Shown one piece after another: positions 21,901-33,394 of a DNA stretch of 64,000 nt. The first letter of the stretch is position 1. Each line of letters begins with the position of its first letter. The DNA lies in assembly GCA_034401135.1 (NCBI GenBank), contig JAWZSP010000004.1:930001-994000 (forward strand), read 5' to 3'. Source of the stretch: Volutella citrinella (taxonomy: Eukaryota > Ascomycota > Sordariomycetes > Hypocreales > Nectriaceae). The position numbers and the translations under genes were made by a program. The notes under the pieces were generated by a model. That model did not search any database. It was not told the DNA's origin and worked only from the letters and a program-made list of their open reading frames with translations.

Positions 21901-23629
21901 AACCCGGGCGTCCATGAGCACGGCCATGATATAAAAACATGATAAAGTTGGCCTCGACGTGGATAATGTCCATGATGAGTCCCAGTTGGCCTCGATATTT
22001 GGGAATTTTGGCATTGCAAACTTGCAGCCAAGCTCGGACATTGGCGTCCTGGTCTAAAACATGGCACCAAGCTTGCGAGCAGCGGTATAGCGCGGGCATC
22101 TTCCACCTCCCTGGTCAACTCCCTTCCTCAAATAAAAACTCCTTTTAATAGACAGGATCCTCGGCTTGCTCGAGAGAGAAGTTGACGATGAGGGCTACCG
22201 AGGCTACGGGCGGTACTCTACTGGGAGTCTGACACTGCCAGCAGCGATGCAGTGAATCGATGTTTAGCGGACACAGTTCGATACTCGAGGTAATGAAATG
22301 TGATTAATGAAATAGAAAGGCATCAATGGTTGAGACGTCAAGTCCCGAGCGCGGAGGATGTGTGCTGTGGTATAGATGTACTTCGAAACCAATCCACTGC
22401 CTTTTGATGCCGTGCTCCCCGTCACACATCATCTCTCCTTCTTATTGCTTAAGTCAGGGCAGAGCACATGAAAACCGCTGGCTGTGTCAGGCACACGATG
22501 GGGCGAACAGCTGGTATTTTACTTTTTAAAAGTGTGATCGACCAGAGCTGTATTCGGTACCACCCAGCCAAACTTGAGGAGCCTTGGAGAGAGCGATAGA
22601 CAACATCCTGAAACGGATCGACAGCATGTCGAGACCCGCTGTGGAGTTTGACCATAATTGGCGACAAGAATCGACTGTTGCCGAGAACTTGCTAGCGACC
22701 TGAGGTTGAGACAATTCTGCTCGGCCTGGAACAGAAATGCTGTTGTATCTTGCAGGGATTCTGTCATGTGACAGCTTATCCTACGACTTGCCCAAAGTAG
22801 GTTATGAGTCAACTTGGCAATCTTCATTATCTTAATCTTGGACCGGAATTACGTCGAACGACCCCAAGTTTCCCCGGAACCATTTCTCTCACCCAGTTCC
22901 TTGATAGTCGCATGCTCAATATCTCGCCTTGAAAGCTTGAAAGGCTGATTGCAAATGTGTTCTGGTCGAAAAGAGCAAGATGCCTCATGAAATCCTGCCT
23001 TACCTGGGCAATGACATAGAAGAATGGAAGGAAGCCCTACTTGGAAAGAGGCTAACCGACGATGCCTCCAGTGCTACGGTGCGACATCCTCAAAGCCAGC
23101 ACGCTCATGGCAGTGGTGGCTAATCAGTGGACAGACGTTTTGCAAGGGAGATCTTCCAGAGAATTCGCGCATAATTATGTACAGCGAAACGGAAGACTAT
23201 GACGAGGGCCGCCTCAGCGTACATGTGAAGGAAGATTACACAGTTTACTATGTTGTATACGGATAAGTAACTGGCTACAGAATCGCGTGTCCATGCTCGA
23301 GTCCTAGAGCGACAGCGACGTAAATGGGAGCGAGTGGAACTAAACTTAGGATCACAATTGAACGACGTTGATGTGGTCCAATGTCATAAATGCTGCAGAG
23401 TATCCAACGATGATATGGCCAAGTACACCAGGTCCAACGGCGGCGCAGCCCTTGCCTCAATCTACGCTCAACTACAGGCCACAAGCAAGAAAAATGTTAA
23501 ATCGTGACTTGATAATTGCCTGATATGACACTTGCTTAATCTGCACCTAAACATATCTGCATACCTAGTCCGCTATTGACAATAGATGGGAAAGGGGCTT
23601 CGGCCTATTGAGGTAATGGCTTGCCACAT
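12993..23629. other. 10.6-kb gene-poor interval; MSB2 upstream region and unresolved low-GC part
   Basis: The left part is upstream of MSB2 and should contain its promoter and leader. Many frames of 100-150 codons occur on both strands, but none shows a domain or a convincing codon bias. A CA-rich microsatellite lies at 18459-18490 and pyrimidine-rich patches around 19.0-20.1 kb. From about 20.7 to 23.3 kb GC content visibly drops, and short coding-like runs appear in shifting frames on both strands, which could be decayed genes. I can not assign any of them. Confidence 0.45.
18459..18490. repeat. CA-rich microsatellite
   Basis: Imperfect (CA)n tract interrupted by CG steps, in noncoding sequence. 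Confidence 0.8.
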
Positions 23630-24149
23630 TCAATCTTTCCGCAACTTCTGGCCGCCCCACAGATAGTCCGGTTTCTCGAACTTCGAGTTCCCAATCAGAA
23701 AGATCAAGTAACAGGCCACCAAACCCCCGAAGGACCAAATCAAGAGGACTGCCACCTCCGCAGACCAACCCCAAATCATGTAAATGATGATTGCGGATGC
23801 AATGCCGGATAACATGATTGGCACCATCAGAACGATGTATACAAAGAATGACTCGGCCTGTTTTAACTGCAGACGAGCGGGGCCAGGCGAGAAGAAGCCG
23901 AGGCGGTCAGGTATGCCGAGACGTTGTGACTGCACCCAGTAGCAGTACGCACCACTCCAGACCAGTGCAGGATTGAGGTTTCCGCTGCTGTTTATTGATG
24001 GCTCCTTGAAGACTATGCGGAAGAAGTCGCGGGTGCTTGCGGGGGCCTCTGGGTGAGGAGGAGGAGGAGGTCCTCTGTGTCGGGGTGTGTTAGCTGGCAA
24101 CAGCGACGTGTTGGGGGTGCGGGTATTGGCCTTACTGTTGCCCGCCCAT
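23630..24149 (-). CDS. Small hypothetical protein with membrane segments
   Basis: Two exons: 24136-24149 and 23630-24074, giving 152 residues. The intron (24075-24135, 61 nt) has a GTAAGG donor, a GCTAAC branch point and a CAG acceptor. The start was chosen because the long second-exon frame has no ATG upstream of the conserved-looking part, while a four-codon first exon beginning ATG-GGC joins it in frame. The protein has a short proline run (about 7-11), then a 75-residue hydrophilic part with several Trp and Tyr, hydrophobic segments at roughly 85-108 and 113-135, and a charged tail ending KLRKD. No signal peptide is obvious. I do not recognise the family. It is divergent from ERV2 with 1.2 kb between the start codons. 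Confidence 0.6.
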
Positions 24150-25343
24150 GGTTAAATCGCCGAGATATATCGTAGGGAGCTTGAAGATACTGCTTAATGG
24201 GTGCCCGGCGAGGAGATGCGAGGAGGGTGGTGAAGTTTTGGACGCAAGCAACGACGGAGGTCAGCAGAGGAGTTACTTGATAGACCACGTGGCAGGCATC
24301 GTCCCCAGACCCCCAACCTGTTGAAGCTGGAGGTAAGGTTTCTCAGATCATCGCTCACAAATTGACTTTCTGCTGCGCACTTCGAACGTCCTCGCCAAAA
24401 GTTAGAGGGGGGCAGAGTGGTGTTGCCGTGATCGGTGGGCGATGGCTTTTGAGTACGGTCGAAGAATAATACCCCCCTGGTGAGAAGCAGCGGCTGGCGC
24501 ATCGCATTCAAGGGGGGTCACAAACTAACTGCCGAGGAGTTTGCTTTGATGGTGTTTCGGCTTTACAGTTCTTTTGAGTTCATGGTTGAATCTCTATGTC
24601 TTGATGGCCGCAGACGTGACTGAGTGTGCTTCATCAACCCATTAGCCATCCGCTCCCGAGGGCATGCCTGCACAGAAGGCATGACCTCCGAGACAAGATA
24701 TTCCACACCAAGATGCTGCCGTAGGCATCCCGAACCCCGAGCAATACGTGATCCTTCTGACGAGATCGCGACGTGCTTGGCTTGGGTGAGTGGACCACAG
24801 GGGGGCGGAGTGTCTATCAAACGGTTAGATTCCCGTACTACCAATCAGAAGTCCTTGATATTTCCTCGGGTATATATTTAGACTTCAATTTTTACCACTA
24901 CATCATCTGTACCGCTGCGCAAGCCATCATCTTTCGAAACGGCGTATCATTCAAACGTTCCGTTTTGGGATGCACGAAACCGAGCCTGGACGAGAACGAC
25001 GAGCACGCTAGTCTTGATTAGGCTACTACACAAGCTGTGGGAAAACCAGGAACCCCCGACGGGCACTATAAGCGGGCACTCAATACCGCTGGAGTGTCAC
25101 TGAGCGGAGGAATATGGGCCCACCGCTGACTTTTGCCCATCAAGGCTCACAAGCCAGCGATGCGATTGGCCGTTGCGCATCAGCCTCGCCTGATTGCGGG
25201 CGTCGCAAGTCGCCTGTGGCATCGCCCCTAGCATCGCCCCTTCCCGCAATGGCGTGGAAGGCATGTGGCGTCACGAGTTGATCTGAACTGAACCATCATC
25301 CAGCAACACTTTGGAGGATCGTCCTCCTATCCACTCCCTCGCC
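24150..25343. promoter_or_regulatory. Bidirectional promoter region between the small membrane protein and ERV2
   Basis: The start codons of two divergent genes face each other across 1.19 kb. A CCAAT box in reverse orientation (ATTGG, about 25165) lies about 180 bp upstream of the ERV2 ATG. No coding sequence is recognised. Confidence 0.4.
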
Positions 25344-26068
25344 ATGGCTCGCCGACAGCACCTCACCCTGACCTTTGTCCTGGTCCTTGTGGCCTTCTGC
25401 ACCCTCTCCTACCTCTTCTCCGGCCCCTCCACCGGCTTTGTGCCCAGCTTCAATGGCAAGAACGAAAAGGAGTCCGAGTTCGCCCTCAACCTTAAGGACA
25501 TGCCCTCGGGCCTGCTCGATGGCGAATCCATCGCACCCAAGCTCGAGAATGCCACCCTCAAGTAAGTCTGCTTCGGGCCTGCTGAGGCGCTCTCCCGGCC
25601 GCGCAGCCGTCGACCTCCATGCCACGTTGAGCAGATGCTAACTCTCGAGTCCACAGGGCTGAGCTTGGCCACGCAACATGGAAGTTCCTTCACACCATGA
25701 TGGCTCGCTTCCCCGAGAAGCCCACCAAGGAGGACCGCATGGCCCTCGAGACCTTCATGCACCTCTTCGCCCGCCTCTACCCCTGCGGGCAGTGCGCCGC
25801 GCACTTCCGCAAGGTCCTCGCAAAATACCCTCCCCAGACGAGCAGCCGAAACGCCGCCGCCGGCTGGCTCTGCTTCGCCCACAATATCGTCAACGAGCGC
25901 GTCCACAAGCCCCTGTTCGACTGCAATAAGATTGGCGACTTTTATGACTGTGGCTGCGGCGACGAGGATAAGAAGAAGAAAGAGGCGGCCGAAGCGGCCA
26001 AGGATGGCGCTGCCAAGGGCGAACCCCCGGCGCCCGAAGCCCCAGCTGCTGAACTTCACAAGCACTAA
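25344..26068 (+). CDS. ERV2: FAD-linked sulfhydryl oxidase, Erv2 type
   Basis: Two exons, 25344-25561 and 25657-26068, encode 209 residues. The 95-nt intron has a GTAAGT donor, a TGCTAAC branch point and a CAG acceptor. The protein oxidises thiols to disulfides with FAD and O2, feeding oxidising equivalents to protein disulfide isomerase in the secretory pathway. An N-terminal signal anchor spans about 8-25. The Erv/ALR domain runs from about 74 to 175: WKFLHTM, redox-active C116-G-Q-C119 in YPCGQC, a CFAHNIVN segment contributing to FAD binding (C145, H148, N149), and C162. The Cys-Gly-Cys at 171-173 is the shuttle disulfide that separates Erv2 from mitochondrial Erv1. A Lys/Glu/Ala/Pro-rich tail follows and there is no HDEL-type signal, consistent with N-terminal membrane anchoring. 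The start is the first ATG of the frame. Confidence 0.93.
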
Positions 26069-26545
26069 TAGAGCCCTCATGTATAAATTGTAAATTTTCT
26101 CTGCATGAAATAATCGGGAAAAGGATTGGCATTGGCAGGACCGGCCGGCTTTGGTAACGAAAGGATAATGTCACATTTGCGAACACATTTATCTTCCTTG
26201 CTCATCTAAACCACCACTGCTTCAAAGCGAATGTATGAGTCAAGACGTCAATATGCGATCGTCGAAATACCATAATTCCAGTTCCTATCTGCCTGCTACA
26301 TGTCTTTGGTCTTGTTCAGGAGCCACGCTCCAATAAGTCACGTGAAATATCATGTGATATCACAGGCGGGTCCTGGCGCGGCTGCGCGTTCAGAGCTGCC
26401 TGAGCTCGACTTGAGCTCCAGCCTTCCCGCCCGCAACGACGACGACGACGAATATACCAACAACAACGAATCGCTGAACCCTTGAACCTTTCACCACACC
26501 GAAATTGCATCAAATACGACCCCAGGGGCTGTTTAATACATCGAA
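26069..26545. other. ERV2 3' flank and PRE3 promoter
   Basis: Both neighbours are on the plus strand. The 477-bp gap holds the ERV2 3' untranslated region and the PRE3 promoter, including the motif cluster described at 26330-26363. I see no gene. Confidence 0.5.
26330..26363. promoter_or_regulatory. CCAAT box, CACGTG E-box and GTGATATCAC palindrome upstream of PRE3
   Basis: Within 34 bp, about 185-215 bp before the PRE3 ATG, lie a CCAAT box (26330-26334), a perfect CACGTG (26339-26344) and a perfect 10-bp palindrome GTGATATCAC (26354-26363). CCAAT boxes bind the HAP/CBF complex and CACGTG binds bHLH factors in fungi; binding here is inferred from sequence only. I found no yeast-type Rpn4 element (GGTGGCAAA) in this gap. 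Confidence 0.45.
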
Positions 26546-27516
26546 ATGGAGTTTGGCAACGCTGGAGTGTTGAACGAGGGTGAGTGCGGAGCTGCTGCTG
26601 CACATCTGTCATGCTCGTTGCGATGGTGGGCTTATTGATGCTTTAGATGGAATCCATGTTGACATGGACCGACTCAAGAAGGGCGAGGTGAAGTAAGTGT
26701 GCCCCTGTTCTCCTCCAAGACCATTGCTAACCTACGTCCAGCTTGGGTACCTCCATGTATGCAGCCCTCGACAACCGACGCTGGTCCCCACTAACATATA
26801 CGCAGCATGGCGGTTACCTTCAAAGACGGAGTTATCCTAGGTATGGTCGGATGCTCACTTGTTGATGCTGCAGTTGACTGACACCCTCCCCAGGAGCTGA
26901 TTCACGAACGACGACCGGTGCCTACATCGCGAACCGAGTGACGGACAAGTTGACACGAGTACACGACACCATCTGGTGCTGCCGATCTGGCTCGGCTGCC
27001 GACACACAGGCCGTTGCCGACATTGTGCAATACCAGCTGGGCCTCTTTGCTGCGCAGTCTGGCAAGCCCCCGATGACGCAAACAGCTGCCTCCATCTTCC
27101 AGGAGCTCTGCTATGCAAACAAGGACCGCTTGACGTAAGACATGGCTGCCTGCCCCGAAACCGATGGTGACACAAAATACTGATTCAATACGGATAGCAC
27201 TGGTCTGATTATTGCCGGTTGGGATGAGCGATTCGGCGGACAGGTGTACTCGATTCCCCTGGGTGGCTCCCTTCACAAGCAGTCCTATGCGATTGGTGGA
27301 TCCGGTTCAACTTATATTTACGGTTATTGTGATGCCAACTGGCGCGAGGGTATGGAGGAGGAGGATGCGGTCAAGTTTGTCAAGGGCGCTCTGCGAGAGG
27401 CCATCAAGTGGGATGGCAGCTCCGGCGGTGTCATCCGCATGGTTGTCCTTACCAAGGAGGGCGCCGACCGACACCTGTACCTCCCCGACACCGACTACAC
27501 GGTGCGGCATGATTAG
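26546..27516 (+). CDS. PRE3: 20S proteasome subunit beta-1 (caspase-like)
   Basis: Six exons: 26546-26579, 26647-26692, 26742-26756, 26806-26840, 26894-27134 and 27198-27516; 229 residues. All five introns have GT donors and AG acceptors and the frame is continuous. Exon 3 is only 15 nt. The propeptide (1-29) ends in Gly, and autocleavage exposes the catalytic Thr30 in NLGTSIMAV. In mature numbering the Asp17 region is present (GADSRTTTG), Lys33 is in DKLTRV, and Arg45 follows in [11 protein letters not shown]. Arg45 lines the acidic-residue-preferring S1 pocket and marks beta-1 rather than beta-2 or beta-5. The protein acts in the core particle of the 26S proteasome. Length matches the family. 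It lies 477 bp downstream of ERV2 on the same strand, with no functional link implied. Confidence 0.95.
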
Positions 27517-29495
27517 AGGTGTGGGATAATGGGGGCTTGAGGAAGTGGTGCTCTGTGCTACGAAACAAGACATGGTCTTGAGAGGGGAAAGAGGGTTCCT
27601 CTTCGCCACAGGAAACCGGACGGATACTAGAGGCCGCCGCATGCTTACGAGGAAAGGCTAAGGTACCTTAGACAGCAGCCGTCGCTGTACACTAGATAAT
27701 CGGATCAATGAAGAAAGAGCATTTACCGAGACTGGAGAGCCGAACGGGGTCCACTGCCGTGTGAGCGGAACGGCTTATGGTGGTGGGGGCGGTGCGGCCC
27801 GTGGATATAGCGACCGAACTGGATTGTCACCCCGACAGACGGGACGAGGTTCAGTAGGATCCCTCCTCTCGGCCTCTGCGATCCAGGTTCGGGCAACAGA
27901 GGGTCGGGCGGGAAGGAGCGGTGCCATCACGGAATCCAACTGTCCTGCCGGAGGATCGATGAGAAGCCGAGGGCTGAGAAATGCGACGGGGAGTCCTCCC
28001 TGGGGGGCGGTGTAAGCGACCGCGTGCAGAAAATGGGACAACTAAACCGCACCGCTGGAGGGGCGGCTGCATGAATGTGGGCAAAGGAAGAGCCACAAGT
28101 TGGGGCCGAGGCGCGCGAAAGAGTCATCTCTCGAACAAACTTTTCTTTCTTCCTACTTTCATCATGCACGCCGAGGCTGAGCTGGATGTGAGGCGTCACG
28201 CGGCAGGCATGTGGGCAGAAGGACGGCAGTGTGTGGACAGCGACATGATCGCATCGCCCACGCGGTTTTTGATATATTACTCCAGCGTGGGCTGACGGAT
28301 GGGAGCGTGAGCGCAATTAGACGAGAGCTGTCAGCCCAAGGTGTGCGCCCCCAGGCGGTGAAGGTGAGGCTCGGTGCTTTTCTGGCGGATGCAACGTAGA
28401 TCGGTATTAGATGTGTGCAAATTGGGGGTGGAGGATAGTGATAGCCTTTTTGTTGGAAGAAGAAACGAAGGCGGCATGTGGGAGAGGGTGAGGAGAGCGC
28501 ACGTGCCTCTCTGTGAGAGCGTGGGAGGAGGACAAGAGGATAAAGTCTCGAGGGGAGGCGAAGCTGCTGAGGCCCGTATGTTGAAGCAAACTGATAGGTT
28601 GGTAGTCAGCCCTTGCATTGTGGCCACGGAGGTGAGTACTGGTGGTGGGATCAACCATGGTCCTTCTGTCATAATGATACACTTATTGTTAGTCGTTCAG
28701 CCATCGGCGGTTTCAATGGTACCTGGAGGTTGATGATGTGGTACCAGCTCCTCGTGTGTTTGCCCATTTTGAACTTGTTCAAGGTGAGGGAGCAAGGGGC
28801 ACTGAGGTGTATACGCCAATGTGCTGGGGTGTGCCAAGTGGATGGATGGTGACAATGATTCGGTCTTGCGCAGGGGCACGGGTTTGGCGGGCAAGACACA
28901 CGCCAGCGAGTGAGGTGGATGGATGAGCATCAGGCGCCCCCGAGATGAACGACGTGACACAGGATGGCGTTGACGCAGGCCAGGCCAGCCGCCGTCATAG
29001 GGCACCATGGCATTGTCTTCTCCCCAGAATGATAACCAGCGCTGGGCTCAATCGAGGCCTCGTCGGCGGGTAGACATCGGACGCTGCCGGCTGGCTTGCG
29101 GCCAGGATCATGGCACGCCTCGGATAGAAACGATTGATGGTGCTTTCAGACCTGCCTAAGTGGGAGCGGAGCATCGACGTAATCGAAACCTGGTGCCTTC
29201 CAGGAGTCCTGAGTTGCTCTTGCCATGACCCAACGAGCCAACAAGGTAAAGTCGCTGAAACACCACTCACGAATACTATCCTGGCTCCCTTCAACGGATT
29301 TCGGGCGCCAACTACCCTGGAACTCACCGGGCCGGGCCAGCCTGTGCAGCTAATCTCACCGAGCCTACAGGCAGAGCCCCAGTTGTCCCTTTCACCGGCT
29401 TGCTAGGGAAGAACCCGGACCAGGCCGGACCATATCCTGGACATGTAAGGAAGGGGTTTCCGTGCTCTGTTACTATCAAAGCTGCAGATGCGCCC

Positions 29496-29519
29496 GGGGT
29501 TTGGGTTTGGGGGTTGGGG
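29496..29519 (+). other. Canonical G-quadruplex motif
   Basis: Four runs of 4, 3, 5 and 4 guanines separated by TTT, TTT and TT fit the G3+N1-7 rule. It resembles but is not the TTAGGG telomere repeat. It lies in noncoding DNA about 2 kb beyond PRE3. Confidence 0.6.
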
Positions 29520-30225
29520 TAAATCTGGTGTCCTTCTCGTCTTTCCTGGGCAGAATCAGTGTAATAAGCCAAGGTAGGTATGGAGGTGATGGGGTCACTG
29601 CATGCGCGCCAAAGACAAAGTGGCATTGGCTTTTGCAAACGGCCTTCAGCATGATTAATGGCACTCTCTGGCTGCTACTTTTAGTGGCAAAGCGTTGCAG
29701 CGTTGTCAGACGCCACCACCGACTTCGCATGGACGGCGTACGTACGGCTGCAGTGCTGCAATTCCACACTGGTGTCGCTTATTCCCATTCCCGAGTGACC
29801 GGATCGAAATGGTTTGGGCCCCGAACCCACCCACGTGCGACAGGCTTTGGCTGATGGTTCATCTTGGCTCATGGCGCGAACGTTTTGTGGGTCCCGCCCG
29901 CGCGGAGGACAAGCAAGCACCGCACACTCTCCAGAGCGCGGTATTAGCAACTTGGCACGCTCCAAGTAGACCTGGTCGGCGGGGTACTTGGAGTCCTGCG
30001 GGGAGGTCTCACGCCAAATAGGTATTCCGACCTCCCTCCCCCAAGCCGGAGTACAACCAAACGCCAGTCCCAGACACTGGGCCGGGGCTTGATTCGAGTC
30101 CCAGGATGATTCGGGGGCACGGGCTGTAATTATGATGTATCCCGACGAGACGGGAGCCCAAATCCAGGATCGAGAACATGCTTGTGTCCCACGCGGTTAT
30201 TGGTGAGTTCCCTCGCGGGACGGCT

Positions 30226-30557
30226 TCAACAGTGCGCATGGAGCCTGCCTGGGCAGCCTCCCTCACGAAAGATAGGGGTGTAAGGGGCCTCTCGGTTTTT
30301 GGTGGCATTGACTTCAGTCAGGGTCCATCCTCGGTAGGGCCGCCATCCTCGGTTGGGTAACGGGAGAAGTACGGGTTGGTATCGTTGAGTTCATCAAGGG
30401 ACAAGTTGCGCTGTTGGGTGAGGCTTCTGCGACGGGGTACCCGCTGGCGCTACTCGTACCTTGGGCTGTGGCGTTGGATAAGCCTATCGGCCAAGTCAAG
30501 GTCCCGACTGAGCGCCTCGAACTCGAACTGCGCGGTGTTACAATTGACGGAAAGTGA
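30226..30557 (-). pseudogene. Disrupted coding-like fragment, family unknown
   Basis: On the minus strand one frame (30557 to 30318) gives a peptide with strongly fungal codon use (mostly C/G at third positions), including FEALSRDLDLADRLIQRHS, then a TAG at 30450-30452, then RNLSLDELNDTNPYFSRYP and a six-codon repeat PTEDGGPTEDGP before a TGA at 30318. Immediately downstream the same style of codon use resumes in another frame, with ATKNREAPYTPIFREGG, ending at a TGA at 30226. This looks like the remains of one protein hit by a nonsense change and a frameshift. No start codon or clear upstream exon was found, although an acceptor-like CAG precedes the Phe-Glu-Phe-Glu part. I can not name the family, and part of the plus strand is also open, so confidence is low. 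Confidence 0.3.
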
Positions 30558-33394
30558 TCAGACAGCCGTAGAATAGTACAAGGCTTATTGGTAGATGATA
30601 TAGCATGGGCAAGTAATTCCATCCCCAGCTTGGCAATCAGTAGACGGGCACAGAAGGCAGGCGCAATCCTGCCAACCAGAAGCTCCCGGCTCCCCATACA
30701 GCACCAGCCTGTGGGCGGGAAGGAGCTGCATTCAACAGGGGAAGACCGAAGGCCCCCTTCCGTGACCTGGTCCATGCCAGATGCAATGCAATCTTCCACC
30801 GCCGCCTCGATAAAAAGTGTGTTTTGCCTGCATCAACGCTGGCCGTTTTACACCTTGTTTCTCTCCCTTTTTTCTTTCTCCCTTCCGCGATCGCCTGTTC
30901 CTCACCATTCCCAAGACCCGTCCAACTCATACCGCGAAAATAGAGCGCTCGAGCCATTGTTAGCCTGCGCCAGAAACGAGCCGTCGAGCACGTCCCCAAT
31001 CTAGATCCAGCACCAAACGGGAACCAGGCTGCTTTCGTCGACCGAGCCTAACACGACTACCGGCAACATACCACGTTTACGCATAGGCGCTTCTGTGCAG
31101 TTCGGCATCTTTACGATCACAATCTGCCCAGAACAGGATATCCCTTTTCTGAACAATATCCCAATTGAGGGTGTCTCGTGGCCGCATTCGCGCCAACCAA
31201 CGCACGTACAACGTGATAAGTTAGGGGGCTTGACCAAGCGCCGTCGTCGCCTGCATCTCGTGCCTCTTGGCTACTTTTGCTTCACCAGCCCCAGCCCCAT
31301 CAGACCCTCAGCCCCAGTATTATCAAGACAGAGCCGCTAGCCGTGCGACAGCGACGCAAGCTGCGTTTGCTGGCCATCACGCGTGCGATTGAACATCGTC
31401 TTGGAGCAAACGCCCACGATTGCTTCTACATCGGTCTACTTGCCTTCCTGCTCGGGCTCGCCTCGCCACTCGCCGTCACCCTCACCGCATGTAGCCCGAC
31501 GGACATCTCCTACAACTATTGGCCACTAGCCACCACTTGACATCCTTCGGCGGGATTCCCGGATACCACTCGAAATCTCACCTAACGTCGTCGCTGGCAA
31601 CCTGGAAGCTACTAATCAATTACGGCCGACAAGCAGCTGACTATCACCCACTCCTCGGGCGCATCCTCCTGTCGACTACCATTCCTTTCCGCAAATATTG
31701 CAAGAATTTTTTCGTCAACCAGAACAAACTAACCTTGGTAAGTGACTACATTTTATTGTTCATTCACTGCCTGTACGATCCTGCCCTGCGCGTGATCAGA
31801 TACCATGCTCGTGCTCTATGCATCTCATTCCCTACAAGTCAACAAGTCCGTGCCTTATCTCCAACCCTGCTCTGCCTCGGCCATGTCGTCATCCCCCATG
31901 TCTCGCGGTCGCATCATAGTTGATGCATCGGTCCACTGTGAAGCTATGCAATCGAGTAAATGACTCGATATAACATGGATTCAGAGGCACGGGAAGCACC
32001 GCGAGAGGGCGATTAGCGACAGCCTGCACTGAACATGATGGAACCTGCCGTGGTGAAGTTCGGTGAGAGAGGGCGGTGACGTCGCCTTCTTTGGCAGTTG
32101 GCGCGATGCACCCCCAGCGCCACTGTGACTGCGTTTGGCTTTACCACACACTCTGTGACGTCTTGCCTCACGTTCACAACCAATACGGTTCTACGGGCGT
32201 CGTTAAGCATCGGATTATTGAATGAAGATCATACTCGATCCCTTGTTACCTGAAACCGCATCGAGATGGCGACTTGGACTGCGATTATCCCACTCGATGG
32301 CAATGGAGTGGACGGCCATGGACCTACGGCACAGCCGCCTTGTATGTCCTGTGTTTTGAATGAGTACCAGACAAGGACCCGCGCGCGCTGGGGCATCAGA
32401 GCCTCCACCAACCTGAACGGTTCTTGTCGAGGCGACACGGAAAAAGAAAGGAAGCAAAAAAAAAGTCGCAAACCCTGATGCGAGGCTGGTCAGCCAGGCC
32501 TGGTCGCACCAATCAGGGGCGGCACAACTAACACCGAGTCGAGTCGCCCGCCCCAAACCCAAGCTTCGGCTCCGTCTTCGCACGTCCCGAGTAATTGTCG
32601 GCGCACCTGAGTCGGGGGCGGCGCCAGCGAGTGCCCACTGCCATCCTCGTCGGTCCATCGCTTCATTCAGTACCGCTCCAGCTATGGGCCGCCCCCCCAC
32701 ACCACCCGCTGGGGCTCTCCGCTGGGACTCTCCGCTGGGCCACACAGTTCTCGCTGGGCATCCCACGAGGGGCAGCCTGCGGCGGCTGGGCTTTGGCAGG
32801 CCATTTACTGGGCAACTCGCTGGGCCACGCTCCCACTCCCCCGCCCAGGGCCCTCAACCAAGCGCTTGCGCCCACTCACCACGTTCCTCTTACTACGACG
32901 GCCACACCAGGCTGACCTCGACCTTTCTCCTCCGCCTCTCTCCGTCTCTCCACCTCTTTTCCCTCCCAGTCAACCTTCTCGCCGAGTTCTGGCCTCCCCC
33001 CAGTTTGCGAGTCCGCTCTGCCTGCACGTACGCGGTAGCCGCCGTCTCTCCACTGGGCCGTTTCTGCCATTTCGCCTCTCCTTCTCCCCTCCGCGTCCGG
33101 CCAGACTTGTGCCTAATCCCCTCCCACCTACCCCGTTCGCCGCCGTCGTCATATCCCCTCGCTCCTCCCCTGCCGCCCGCCCGCCCGCCCGCCACGCAAA
33201 ACACCAGAACCTGTCTGGCGATCCTCTGACTCGATATCTTAAGCTAATCTAGTCGTTTGACTTTGCTTACTACAGTTGGCTACTGGTTTCATTTTCTACG
33301 ATATATCCACATACTTCGCGATACCCTCTCCAGCTTAATTTTCTTGCGACTTGCCCCGCGAACCAACGCCACCCTTGAAAGCAGAAAGAAAGCG

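Noticed and set aside
32684..33252. Long plus-strand frames in the pyrimidine-rich stretch before PREG
   Set aside because: The low-complexity Pro/Leu/Ser translation comes from C/T-rich leader sequence; no codon bias or domain.
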